DNA from: Gymnopus androsaceus JB14
Lineage: Eukaryota; Basidiomycota; Agaricomycetes; Agaricales; Omphalotaceae
DNA: 64,000 nt
Assembly (NCBI GenBank): GCA_009733575.1
Contig: ML769453.1
Location: 62,001 to 126,000, forward strand
Reading direction: 5' to 3'
Shown here: piece by piece, positions 49,222-59,812 of the stretch
Layout: the number at the start of each line of letters is the position of its first letter
Position numbering within the stretch: the stretch's first letter is position 1
Notes under the pieces: generated by a model
What the model was told of the DNA's origin: nothing
The model's input: the letters and a program-made list of their open reading frames with translations, nothing else
The model's database searches: none
Made by a program: the position numbers and the translations under genes

Positions 49222-50570
49222 TCAGGATCTCTTTGTTGGCTGCAAGATGAGGCGAGGCGAGAAATGAGTGAACAAAGATGAGAACGAAGTAGCGAGATAC
49301 TGCACCTTTTTCCTTGCAGCAGTTTTCTTAGCAGCAGCCTTAGCCGGAGGTTTAGTGGCAGACTTGGATGCAGTAGCAGTCTACATTGGACAGCGATCAA
49401 GTCAACAACCACAATGAGATCCGAGGAATTTGTATACCTTCTTCGCTAGTTGTTGTCTTCTTCGTTGCGGCGGGTTTTGCAGCGGCCACTTTCTTTGCAG
49501 CTACGGGCTTCTTCGTTGTCGTGGCCTTGGCAGTCGTAGCCTGTGAATGCAATTAATAGGTACACAACTCGCGCTGGCGGCAAGTCATACCTTCTTGCTC
49601 GACGCTGCCGTAGTGGAGGTCTTCGACGTCTTGGCTGCTGGTTTCTTCGTCGTCGCTGAGGCTTTGGTGGTCCTGGCTACTGGCTTCTTCGTTGTCGCTG
49701 AGGCTTTGGTAGCCGCTTTGGTAGTGGCGGGGCGTGAGGTGGTACCGGTACTAGCAGCCTGAATAATCGTTAGGACAAGTAGAACCCAAACGATGAGAAT
49801 GCATACCTTCTTGGTGGTCGGAGCTGGCTTTGATGCCTTGGCTGTGGGCTTCTTCGTTGTGGCTTTGGCTGCAGTTTTCTTGGGCGCAGGCTTACTCTAC
49901 GATGAATGCACGAGAGCGTAAGATGACGATCAAGGGACAGCGTTGAACATACCTCTTTCTTGGCAGAAGGTTCGGCGGGCTGAGTCTTGGGAGCAAGTTT
50001 GACACGTCCTGATTGTGGTCAATGAACAAGGCATAAAATGGATGAGACAAAGCATAAACGTACCAGCGGGACCTGTGAGTGGTTTACAGATATGAGTGTG
50101 TGCGTATTATGAGGGGAGCAGACAGTGGAGTACTCAACTTTCGGGAGAACAAAGATGTTCCTCTCAGTACCACTGTTGATGGCCCGCGCCAATTGCGTAT
50201 TTTGTGCTGCTCCAACCTCGAGGTTGTACTTGTTTGCCACGTAACTAAAGTAATTGTTAGCCAGAAAAAGAGAAAAATATGGAAAGAGGGCTTTACTTTT
50301 TGATCTGAGGGCGAGAAACACCGGTACGAGCATGCTCACGGTGATCAGCGATGCATTCCTAATATATTCAGACGTAAGACGAGACGAAAGGCAATGATAA
50401 AATGGGTTCTAATTACCTTGATCATATCAATCCAGCTACCGGAATGGACATGTCAGTGAGTGCATCCATCGAATTCAAGGGAATAGTAATCACGGAGGAT
50501 GAGTTGTAGAGGTTTTGCCTTTCTTAGGCGCAGCTTTGGTAAAGGCAGAGGCAGACTTTCTAGCGGACAT
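49222..50570 (-). CDS. Linker histone H1
   Basis: Binds linker DNA at the nucleosome entry/exit. The start is MSARKSASAFTKAAPKKGKT (ATG at 50568-50570). The globular winged-helix H15 domain is split over exons: WIDMIK | ECIADHREHARTGVSRPQI, KKYVANKYNLEVG, QNTQLARAINSGTERNIFVL then PK. The long C-terminal tail is Lys/Ala/Pro/Thr-rich in several exons (KKPTAKASKPAPTTKKA, ATTKAATKASATTKKP, AKAAAKKTAARKK) and ends PTKRS. The composition, domain and tail are typical for fungal H1. Introns of 50-75 bp separate the tail exons. It is divergent to MZM1. Confidence 0.9.
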
Positions 50571-50729
50571 TGATAGGTAAGGGTTAAGGAAGGAGTAGTT
50601 CAGTAAGGAGTAGTTCAAGTCAGTCAACAGAGGTACACGTGCTTTTTAGGAGCCAAAAACAAAATCACGCAAAATGAGTAGCGTGTGATCTGAGCCAGCG
50701 GCGCTTATTAACTCTTGCTCTGGATTTTC
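50571..50729. promoter_or_regulatory. Divergent promoter between histone H1 and MZM1
   Basis: 159 bp between opposed start codons. It contains a short direct repeat (AAGGAGTAGTTCA twice near 50588-50620). Confidence 0.45.
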
Positions 50730-51157
50730 ATGTCGGTGGCTTCCGTTAGATCAGCATACCGGGCTTTGTATCGCGCCTCCTCCTCCACGTTTGCTGGAGA
50801 TGCTCCTGTTCTTAGAGGTGCTTACAATGATTCTCCTCCATTCCGCACAAGTTCACACATGTTTAGCTTTTCGTTCCAAAATGCGGCAAGACTTGATGGA
50901 GACTGATTCTTCTTCCTATGAAAACTATGCAAAACATGCTAGAGAAGTCGCGGAATTCCTGAGACGGAATGTTGTTCAAGCCACTAGGCTGCCGGAGGAT
51001 ACTTCAGACACATGGTGTCAGTCAACCGAGCGTTTCCTTGTCGACTGCTCATTAAAAATTCTACAGCTATTCGTCTAACCAAAGATACTGAGCTCGGAGA
51101 CAACGAGTCTATCAAAAGTCCTCCACCCATGTCTTCCAATCGTAGTGCAAGACAGTG
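50730..51157 (+). CDS. MZM1: Mitochondrial complex III assembly factor Mzm1 (LYR family)
   Basis: LYR-motif protein (LYRM7/Mzm1) of the matrix that stabilises the Rieske protein before insertion into complex III. Exons are 50730-50817, 50867-51016 and 51067-51157, with in-frame GT..AG introns. Reading: MSVASVRSAYRALYRASSST, FAGDAPVLRA | FRSKMRQDLMETDSSSYENY, AKHAREVAEFLRRNVVQATR, then W | SIRLTKDTELGDNESIKS and MSSNRSARQ. The SAYRALYRA block is the LYR motif variant. Length (about 109 residues) and order match the family. Confidence 0.85.
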
Positions 51158-51174
51158 AGTTTTTCCATTCTCCT

Positions 51175-51756
51175 ATGACAGTGCAATCTGAATTCGGCTT
51201 ACACTTCAGTGCAGAAAATGCTGTTCCTCCAACTGATGACTCGGATGTAACCTCGCCAAAACGTTCAATGAACTATTCCGCTCTAAAGCGCGCATCCAGT
51301 CTGCGAAAGATCCCCGAGCTGAAAGAGGAGGATTTAGAGGAATCATTTGTGCGAGGAAGTGGACCTGTAGGCCTTTTCAATATATTATCCCCATCTTGCG
51401 GGCGTCCTCATATCAACTTAGGGTGGACAATCTGTAAACAAAACCGAGAACAATGTACAATTGCTTCATAAACCTACTGGGTTCCGAGTGTCTTGTCAAG
51501 AAACACGTTCCCTCCAGACAAACCGTTTTCTAGCTCGTCGGCTGTTGATTTCCAAGGCTTGTACTGTCTGACCCTTTATTAAGGCATCCACTAATGTGTG
51601 ATACAGTTGGATGCGCTCGAAAATCCCGGTCTGTCCAAAGAAGAACTGAAGAGAGCCAAACAACGCGAAAGAGAGCGGCGACGACGAAAGAAGAGGCAAA
51701 AGAAGATGGAAAAGAAGCAGGCTGATATGCAGGACATGGCGGAGGATGAGATGTAG
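51175..51756 (+). CDS. Mitochondrial GGQ-domain release factor (Pth3/MTRFR type)
   Basis: Short class-I-release-factor-like protein without a codon-recognition domain. Such proteins rescue stalled mitochondrial ribosomes. The key block is RGSGP | GGQSVNKTENNVQLLHKP, with the catalytic GGQ; an intron (51367-51421) falls between GP and GGQ. Then come TGFRVSCQETRSLQTNRF, ARRLLISK, an intron, LDALENPGLSKEELKRAK and a very basic tail (RRRRKKRQKKMEKK) as in the family. The start is uncertain: the ATG at 51175 gives MTVQSEFGLHFSAE, not an obvious presequence, and an upstream exon is possible. It follows the MZM1 stop by 17 bp. Confidence 0.85.
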
Positions 51757-51856
51757 TTACTATGTAGTAGTCAGTATAATTGTCGTGAAGAACGCCGGTG
51801 TTTGCCGTAAACCTCCGCCGCAGGCAACAACGCTTCCATCTTTCACTTTGTTCAAA

Positions 51857-53789
51857 ATGTCTTCTCAAGGTCTACACTCTCTTACTACTATTATTAAGCG
51901 GTACGCGATTGCCTGCATGCAGGAATTATTGTCTCTCAACTTGACACGCCAGCCTCGAAGCTGCGACTTCTAGGATAGAAGATTTGGCTGCTGCCGGATG
52001 GCCAGCTAATAGTAAGACTCAACCCGTGCCCAATACTGGCTCCTATGTTGCGCCTGCGCCTCAAGTACAAGCATCAACTACACCAGCTGCAGCTGCTCCG
52101 GTGTCAGCCATGCCAGCAACTCCAAAAAGCGTCGTAGTATTCGAAGAAATGGTGATCGATGGAAAGCTCAAGTCATTCGTAGAATTGACAAGCTCTTTTG
52201 CTGGAGCTCCTGTGGTGGAAATTGTGCGTCACTCTGTTACTGCTCAAGCAGCATTAATCAACGGTAATTCCAGGTTGGTCTAGTGGAGAAGCAGTTCAAG
52301 GAGCTTCGGGATTTGATCAACACTGCTGCTGCATGTACGAAACCCGATGACCAGACTTTCCAATCGCTTCTTGTGCCTTTCCATTCCACTATCGAGGCCA
52401 TCAATCGCTTGAAAGAAGCGAACCGAAAGGATAGAGATTGGTTCACTCATCTTATGGTGATCAGTGAGGCATCCACCTTTGTTGCCTGGGTTCTCAACGT
52501 GTGTTTTTATCCACTTTCACCGGTTCACCCTCTAAGCATGCCTCATAGACCAAGCCCGGACCTCACATCGCAGAGTGCAAGGAGCAAGCCTTGTATTACG
52601 GAAACAGAGTGATCAAGGATTATAAAGAAAAGTAAGTATCTCACTTCCACCGTCGTCGGTCATGCTCATCCATGTCGTAGAGATCCAAAGCATGCTGAAT
52701 GGGTTCGTTCATTTGCTGCAACGTTGGAGGAAACTCGCAAGTACGTTGTAGAGTACCATACCACTGGACTTGCATGGAATCCCAAGGCGCGTTAATGGCT
52801 CTCAGTCTTAAACATCTTCTTGATTGGTATATAGGGTGTGACTATTGCAGAATACATAGCTAAACCTGCAAGTACTCCTGCCGCTGCCGCTGGTCCACCC
52901 CCACCACCCCCTCCTCCCCTCCCCCTTCTGCAGCACCTCCTGCTGCTTCTGCACCCGCTGGAGGAGCTGCAGCAGTCTTCGCTGAGATCAACCAAGGGGC
53001 TGATATCACAAAAGGATTGCGCAAGGTCGATAAGAGCGAAATGACACACAAGAATCCCAGTTTGCGTGCCAGCAGTGTTGTTCCTACTAGCTCTGTATCC
53101 TGTGAGCATAGCTTTCTTCTATTCGCTACCATCGCTCATTTCTCTCCGCAGCGCCCAAGAAGCCCGTAAAACCCACCAAGCCGCAGGCGTTGATGGGCAA
53201 AAAGCCAGCCAAGTTTGCTTTAGACGGAAAGCCTGGAATATTGTACGTATACTTGAGAGATTTTTCCCCGCCATGCTAATTTGGGCGCTGCAGGAATATC
53301 AAGAAGACGAGAAAAACCTGGTCGTCGATGGGGTTGAGCTCTAACCAGGTCGTTAATCTTTTCGGTTGCAAGAACAGCGTCATCCAGATCAAGGGTAAAC
53401 TAAATGCGGTCACTTTAGGTGGGCTTCAATTTCCAGTTGGCATTATCCACGTTGCTGATCATCAAACAGTGAATTGCACCAAGACACAAGTGTTAATTGA
53501 CTCTGTGGTCTCTTCCGTCTCCGTTACCAAGTCCCCGTCCTTTACTATTCAAATCACAGGCTCCGCTCCTATGATTCAGATAGACTCAAGTGATTCAGGA
53601 ATGATTTATTTATCCAAAGGCAGTTTGCACGCTGAAATCACGACTGCGAAATGCAGTTCCATCAATGTCAGTATTCCCGCGGAAGGAGAGGAGGAAGGGA
53701 TCTTTGAAGAGCAGGCTGTTCCCGAGATGCTACGGACGGTTGTAAAGGACGGTAAACTAGTGACTACCGTGGTGGAACACGTAGGTTAG
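51857..53789 (+). CDS. SRV2: Adenylyl cyclase-associated protein (CAP/Srv2)
   Basis: Actin-recycling protein that also binds adenylyl cyclase. The start is MSSQGLHSLTTIIK. R | LEAATSRIEDLAAAG is the N-terminal cyclase-binding helix. The helical domain follows (VVVFEEMVIDGKLKSFVEL, GLVEKQFKELRDLINTAAA, KDRDWFTHLMVISEASTFV, KPGPHIAECKEQALYYGN, EYHTTGLAWNPK | GVTIAEY), then the Pro-rich linker. The C-terminal CARP domain is VKPTKPQALMGKKPAKFAL, NQVVNLFGCKNSVIQIKGKL, VNCTKTQVLIDSVVSSV and SSINVSIPAEGEEEG. In the C-rich tract at about 52903-52926 the frame changes by one missing base. The intron after WNPK appears to start GCGCGT, not GT. Confidence 0.92.
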
Positions 53790-54149
53790 AATTTTAGTTT
53801 CTGGTATTCCTGTTCTCTGCGGATAATTCACGATTTACATGCGTACATATCAATGTTCTGGTGAAATTTGGATTTTGAGCGCTGACCGCCATAAGGCGGA
53901 AGTAAATCAGAAAGGCATGAATACATTCAACAGCTACTTGTATAAGAATCTGGGCGCATTTTGAGGACTTCTGAAAGACGTTTGACACAACCCGGATCAT
54001 TTGCCGGCGCTTCACAGTTGAGAAAAGTCATCCGATCATCCGAGCGTTCTCTTAATAACAACTTCACCTCGAACCACTCCACTTGGTTCCCGTCGTTCCT
54101 TTCATTTCATACACGCTTTCTTCTTCTTCTTCTTCTCCCTACTCTCATC

Positions 54150-57100
54150 ATGGATAACGCAGGATGGGGAGCAAACCGGCGCGCTCAAAAAGCAAGTCCT
54201 TTCAGCTGTCCCGTATAATTGTCCAGCTTACACGGCCGGCCAGGACGCAGAACACTTTACTTCTCCTCACAGAGGCGCTGATGGAAGATTTGCTCCAGTC
54301 ACGCAAGTAGGCCCTATGGATGAGCAGTTCATAGGAGGCTTCTATCCTCCTTCTGCATCTCCCGCTCCTCCTCCGTTACCATTGAAGGACGACATTTATA
54401 ATGATCCTGCGTTCCATATCAGCGGGAACGGGAGTCAAAAATCTATCTCGTCCAGCCAATTGTCGCATCTAACAGCCGTGGAGAGGTCAAAGACGTTGCG
54501 GATAGCTCGTATGAATCCGCATCTTCAGGTGAGTCAGATGTCATATTCCTAGACCGTTTAATAATTTAATCTAGTTCATGGTTGGACCGCTGCTGAGGTA
54601 TGTTCGTATAACTTCTAACTATTCGGCATTAACTCTAGACAAGATATGATACGACGGATGAACAAGGAATCTGGCACGGAGCTGCTATGATCGTCAGTGC
54701 GTGATCAAGGGTGCTCAAGTAACTCTCTCCCGAACTGACTGGCCATAGCCGCCGACTCTGGTTCAACTTATGAGCCTCATCCCACTCTTACCTATCCGGT
54801 ATGACCCCGATAAACTTACGCGACAGCATCAAGCAAAGAAAAGAACCTTTGCTGGAAAATCATTCGAATTAGGACCGCATCCTGCAGATCCACATTCAAC
54901 ATCTCTCCCGCTGTTATCCACCAATGGCAACGCCTCATCCGGTCCAAACTTCACTTCCGAGCAAAGCCTTGCGGAGGAGATATGGGTTTACCCTGGAGCT
55001 GGCGGGTACGACTATAATTCACTGGCCTATGCCACAGATTGATAACCATCACGATTTTTGTAGAACTTTCACATTTTGGCGATTTTCAATCCACGTACCT
55101 CTCGGGCCGAACGAGATGGAGGTTACATACTCTATAAACCAAGGGCAAGAGATGCGATTTTTTGTCCCGGGTCGGAACCAAAACATGAGATGGGCTAGTT
55201 ACTCGGTTGGTTTATTTAAACCACGTTCGTTTTCATTAACTGACTTGTTATAGTGCAATGGGTTTTCCGCTGGTGTGAACCCCGATGACTTTCGAGGACC
55301 GGGTTTCCAGAGCGGTTACGATCCCTGTTGGCTAGACTTATTGGCACACCACAGCGAAGAACCTTTCCATGCTCTCATAGGAGGAGGCGACCAATTGTAT
55401 TGCGATCAAATTACCCGGGAACCTGAACTTCAAGAATGGGTATCAAGGCTAAAGCCAGAGCAGAAACGGACCTATCCGCTTAGCCAAGAGATTGCCGAGG
55501 CTATAGACCGCTTTTACTTTAACCATTACTGTCAGACATTTCGGAGTGGTGCTTTTGCTCGAGCAAATTGTTCAATGTAAGTTTTACTCTCAGGTATAGT
55601 TAAACACGACGACTAAACACCGAGATCAAGACCGATGATGAATATGTGTGGTAAGTTTTCGATCTTTTCTGGCCTTGATCATCGAGCTGATGTTTGGGCT
55701 GATCTAGACGACCACGGTGTGTGATGTACGGTAACGAATCGCATATACAGCTCTAATAACTGCTTTCCTTCATCTAGATCTAGTATGTAGTTCTGAATTT
55801 GAAATATTCTTTAGACTGACAGTCAAATGGACCTTTTAGATCGACGGCTTTGGAAGCTGTGTGTTTCCTCGTATTTCTATCGACGGATTGGACTAAACCC
55901 CTTCTTAGATCCTGATAGCCTTCAGACTGCTCCCATCTTCCGAGCGTGAGTTCATATTGTGCTATATCTACGTATAATCAACTTTTTACAACAGAATTGG
56001 TGCAAGAGGCTATTTCTTCTTCCTCTTATTTCAGTGCTTCCTTAATGGTGAGTCCTCTTCTTTTGCGTTGAGCACTTCATTCATCTCTTTTGTTGTAGTC
56101 GAAATCGACGGTATGGATGACAAGAACCATGTGAACAAGTCACTGATTATCGGTGGACCTGGCCCATATGTGGGCTTCCCATCGCATTCGTTTTTGGGAT
56201 ACATGGGTCCGCAGACTTCTATTCTTCTGCTGGACTGCAGGTGAACCCGCTTATTTCGCTACTCATGGATGATACTGAAACGACTTTAACATAGAGGTGA
56301 AAGAAGAAAGGATCAAGTCTGTAGTCCTCTGCAATACGAAAAAGTTTTTGAACGCTTAAATCAACTACCTTCGACGGTCGAACACCTGATTGTTCAAATA
56401 GGTATCAAAACCCATTTTATGAAAATGTATCATTCGTTGACGCTCGTTGAAGGCATACCTATCGCCTATCCACGTATGGTAGCACTGGAGAAAGCACTAG
56501 AATCAAAGTTCAACCCACTAGTCGCGCTTGGGAGAAATGGCTCACTTGGGCTTTCTGGATTCGTCAACAAGTTCAACGACGAAGCCGAATTACTAGATGA
56601 TTTAGTACGCTTTGCATGTACTTGGCGTTTTTTATGCTCATTCACTTCATCTAGAATGATCATTGGACATCTCGAACACACAAAGTCAGTCTTGCCTGCA
56701 GTAAAAGCATCATTGTACTCACTCATCTACGAATAGAAAGAACGAAATTGGTTTATCAGTGAACTACAAGAGTTTGCACGAGTAAAGCAAATACGCGTCA
56801 CTTTCTTATCAGGAGATGTCCATTGCGCTGCAGTGGGGGTCCTGAAAAGTCTAAAAGGAAAAAATCAACCTGACATTGACCCCCTCAAGGATCATCGTTA
56901 CATGCTCAACGTCATAACAAGTGAGTAGTATATTGCAATCTCACATTCTTAACTGCTTATATTTTTTTGGAGGTGCAATCGTGAATACGCCTCCGTGGGT
57001 TTGCTCTCGATTCGTCTAATCATGCATTAAATTGACGTTTATACGCAGTCCGAACGCGGTTATCAGGCTGGTGTCCTCATTAGCAGGAAAAACGCACAAG

Positions 57101-57441
57101 ACCATGCACAAATCACATACAGATGAAACGATGGTATGAGTTGTGTGTCCATATAAACTGCATTTAACTAATCTATCCTTGAAGATACCGCTTTTCCAAA
57201 AGGACCCTGACGGTGGATCGCGAGGTCAAAAATATATCATGGGTCGTAGGAACTGGTGCATGACGACCTACGACGAAACCACCGGAGACCTGAATTTCGA
57301 CATTCGTGTGGAGATAGAAAAGGGAATCGGTCGCAGCAAAGGGTAAGGTATTCTGAACTTTCCATCAGATTTCTTCTTACCTTGTTTTGCTTTAGCTACG
57401 CTGTTCGAACGCCCCCTCCTCGCTGGGAGCGCGGCAGCTAA
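54150..57441 (+). CDS. PhoD-like metallophosphatase (fungal type)
   Basis: Predicted metal-dependent phosphodiesterase/phosphatase of the PhoD-like family widespread in filamentous fungi. Recognisable blocks: TAGQDAEHFTSPHRGADGRF, WASYSCNGFSAGVNPDDFRG, HALIGGGDQLYCDQ (metal site), NMCDDHDLIDGFGSYPDS (metal site), RGYFFFLLFQCFLN, LGYMGPQTSILLLDCRGERR, EHLIVQI, VTFLSGDVHCAAVGVLK (metal site) and the end YAVRTPPPRWERGS. Very intron-rich. The DDHD motif is assembled from an exon ending at 55650, a 9-nt exon (55708-55716), a 5-nt exon (55778-55782) and a 19-nt exon (55840-55858). Frame changes of one base are implied near 54200 (A-run), 54798 and 55013. The start MDNAGWGANRRAQ is therefore tentative. 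Confidence 0.87.
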
Positions 57442-58130
57442 ACAAAACCGTTCGTTTACCCATAAGTTATTTCTTATATACCCGTCCCAGCTACTACCCG
57501 TTTTTTAAAATACCTTTTATGATAGAAGTTACTACATATAATGATTGGATTCTGTATAACATGATCTGTATCACTCGAGAAAGACTTTCCTATTTGGGAA
57601 GCGTGTATACGCTTTGGCCTTCGATAGTTAGCCTCGGAGTTAAACTTTCAACTTGAAACGTCCGTGTTAATAATACTGGATGGGTTACCTCCCTGCGCGC
57701 GGTGATGCCGAGGCTGCCAGTGGTCAGCTACACATTTTTTAAAACTAATACACTGCAGCTGGAGAGAGGAGTGTATCCTATTCATGTCTCCATACGTCTT
57801 GAACAGATGTCGGACGTGTAGGCAATCTCGCCTCGTTACCCGCAAAGAAGCTCAGCGTCGCTGGGACTCGGATGATTCTTTCGACTTTCATCCAGAAACA
57901 TCATGAAGCTTCGTTGCATTGCGCGCCGCTTGCCCCTGATTTGATTGGCAGATGCGTAGAAATAACGGGTCTACTGAACACAAGATGGTCATTAATTTAA
58001 ACAGCGGTGTAAAGGTTTTCATGGTTGACTTTTAAAGTTTCCGTGTCCTTTCTTCGATTTTGTGAAACTCGGGTGGACGTTATTCATTCAGACTCTAGCT
58101 CGTCGACATCTGCCAACATGAAGCGGACAG
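57442..58130. other. Intergenic, nothing recognised
   Basis: 3' flank of the PhoD gene and upstream region of the next gene. A 65-codon minus-strand frame at 57648-57845 has no resemblance to a family. Confidence 0.35.
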
Positions 58131-58710
58131 ATGAGCCTTCGCGGTTCAGTTAAACGCAAGATTGACTTTGAAACTGGTGGGAAAAGCTACAAACCGTCTG
58201 AAAAGCCTGCCATTCTCATTGCTCGGTGAGATCATATCATAAATCAGCTGCCTCTTTTCACAGCCCAAGAGCATGGCACTGGCGACTCAATGAACCAGTC
58301 GACAATGCTCTCATAACCTGCTCGTTATTCGAGTTGGGCTATATGCTCATCAAGCAAACCGTTAGTATTATATAAGTCATTTAATTCCGCTAGGTAATCC
58401 TCTACCACCGCCTTTATCTGCAGGGACTCAGTCCAAATGCTCTTGCCCAAGTTAAACCCACTGGAGATCAAATCCCGCATTTTTCTCAGTTCGCGGATGA
58501 AGTCGAATCAGACAGTATGGCGACTGTTTTGGTTGCGTGTGGGTGTGTGAACAATGCTTTTGCTTGTGGCTTGTGGTTCTGTCGATGAGTCTTTCATTAG
58601 AAATTTCAAACATACCTTACGTGGTCGATGTGGCTGATTCATGCCTTGGAGTGGTTGACATAGCTGCATTGAATCTTGGACGGGCCAGCAGCCTTTCAGT
58701 CACATCGTAA
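58131..58710 (+). CDS. Small unknown protein, possibly incomplete at its 3' end
   Basis: Unrecognised. The start is MSLRGSVKRKIDFETGGKSY at 58131 (the ATG at 58118 is out of frame and stops early). Exons join as PAILIAR | PRAWHWRLNEPVDNALITC, LFELGYMLIKQT | GLSPNALAQVKPTGDQIPHF, DSMATVLVAC | EISNIPYVVDVADSCLGVVD and IAALNLGRASSLSVTS. The stop TAA at 58708-58710 lies inside a strong donor-like GTAAGT (58707), directly beside an inverted-repeat element. Either the gene ends here or it continues past an intron carrying the element. No motif suggests a function. Confidence 0.5.
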
Positions 58711-58716
58711 GTAACT

Positions 58717-58927
58717 AGGGTAGTATTGATTGACCGGCTTGTTCCGGCTTGTTTCGGGTTGTTCATCCCAAACAAGCCAATTGACAAGCCGCAATCTAGA
58801 GTATCTCAGTTTTCTTCATGTCCATTATCTATAATACAAAACTATATATAATCTATACATTTTATAGTACAGTACGTACAGCGGACAAGCCCGCAAGCCG
58901 GTCAAGCCGGTCAATCAAAACTGCCCT
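58717..58927. mobile_element. Miniature inverted-repeat element, about 211 bp
   Basis: The ends are complementary: AGGGTAGTATTGATTGACC at the left and AGGGCAGTTTTGATTGACC on the complement of the right, both followed by GGCTTG, giving about 25 bp with two mismatches. The interior is AT-rich and non-coding. Extra short copies of CCGGCTTG occur inside both ends. I could not identify a clear target duplication, so the superfamily is open. Confidence 0.65.
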
Positions 58928-59812
58928 TTTTACGAGCATATTGAAACCCCATTTTTCAGCTCAACTTTATAGATATCAAATTACTGATTTCTGGTATTTC
59001 AGTAGAGTAATCGACAGGACTGATTATTTGTTATTCATCTGCCTATTCATCCAAAGTAAAATATATAATTTCAATCATATTTATTGTACAGCCTGAGAAG
59101 ACTACATTCAGTATGTGAATCGAGCCCCCTGAACTCTAGATTTTCGGGAGTCATATCATCTGTAATGAATTGTGGGCCAAATCATCCCTTTCCAGTCAGA
59201 GTTTCCAACCTGGCTGAAAATCTGCGTTTCGGTCTGGCTTTCGGTGTCATCGAAACAAGGACCGATTGTTTGCGTAGAGTCAGTCCGACTTGAAAAATCT
59301 GCCGATTACTTTCTGGTATGACATCAGCAAAACCTGGGTGAACTGTGGATTGCTGTGGATTGCTGTGGATTGCTGTGGGTTGCTGTACAGCACTGTACAG
59401 AAGCCCAATATAATCCACAGAAGCCACAGTGCTGTCCAGTTCTGGACAGAGGGGGACCTTGCTGTGGGATCACCCAGGTTCTGCTGATGGATCAGTCATT
59501 GATGTATACAGAGACTCCAATGTCACTCAGTTCATCAATATCATGATCCTGATTAACTCTGCATCCGAGTCGTTCTATAACGGCTATAGTTATGAGAGCT
59601 CCGTGAATGAGAAAGCAGGCGAGTTAGCACCCACGGCATTATTTGTCTTAGATTCTGGATCCGAACTGCTCTATAATAAGAGCTCTACGAAGAGACGAAA
59701 GAGAAAGCTGGGGAGTTAGTACTCACGGTATTAGTTGTCTCCAACAGTTGCTCGTCACCCCCTCTCAAAATTCAACCATCCATTCACTGGCACTACACCA
59801 TCGGGACTCGGA
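58928..59812. repeat. Gene-poor stretch with local repeats
   Basis: It contains about four copies of a 10-bp unit TGCTGTGGAT at 59343-59385, an inverted repeat CTGTCCAG-TT-CTGGACAG at about 59431-59448, and a diverged tandem duplication of about 95 bp (units about 59556-59650 and 59651-59740, sharing GATCCGA-like, TTCTATAA, GAGAAAGC, GAGTTAG and GGTATTA-like text). No supported gene. Confidence 0.5.

Noticed and set aside
54195..54250. A GC-AG intron at the GCAAGT after MDNAGWGANRRAQK in the PhoD gene
   Set aside because: Every acceptor downstream leaves the following conserved text (AYTAGQDAEHF) out of frame; a one-base insertion in the A-run explains the text better.
57648..57845. 65-codon minus-strand frame after PhoD
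   Set aside because: Short, no resemblance, typical chance length.
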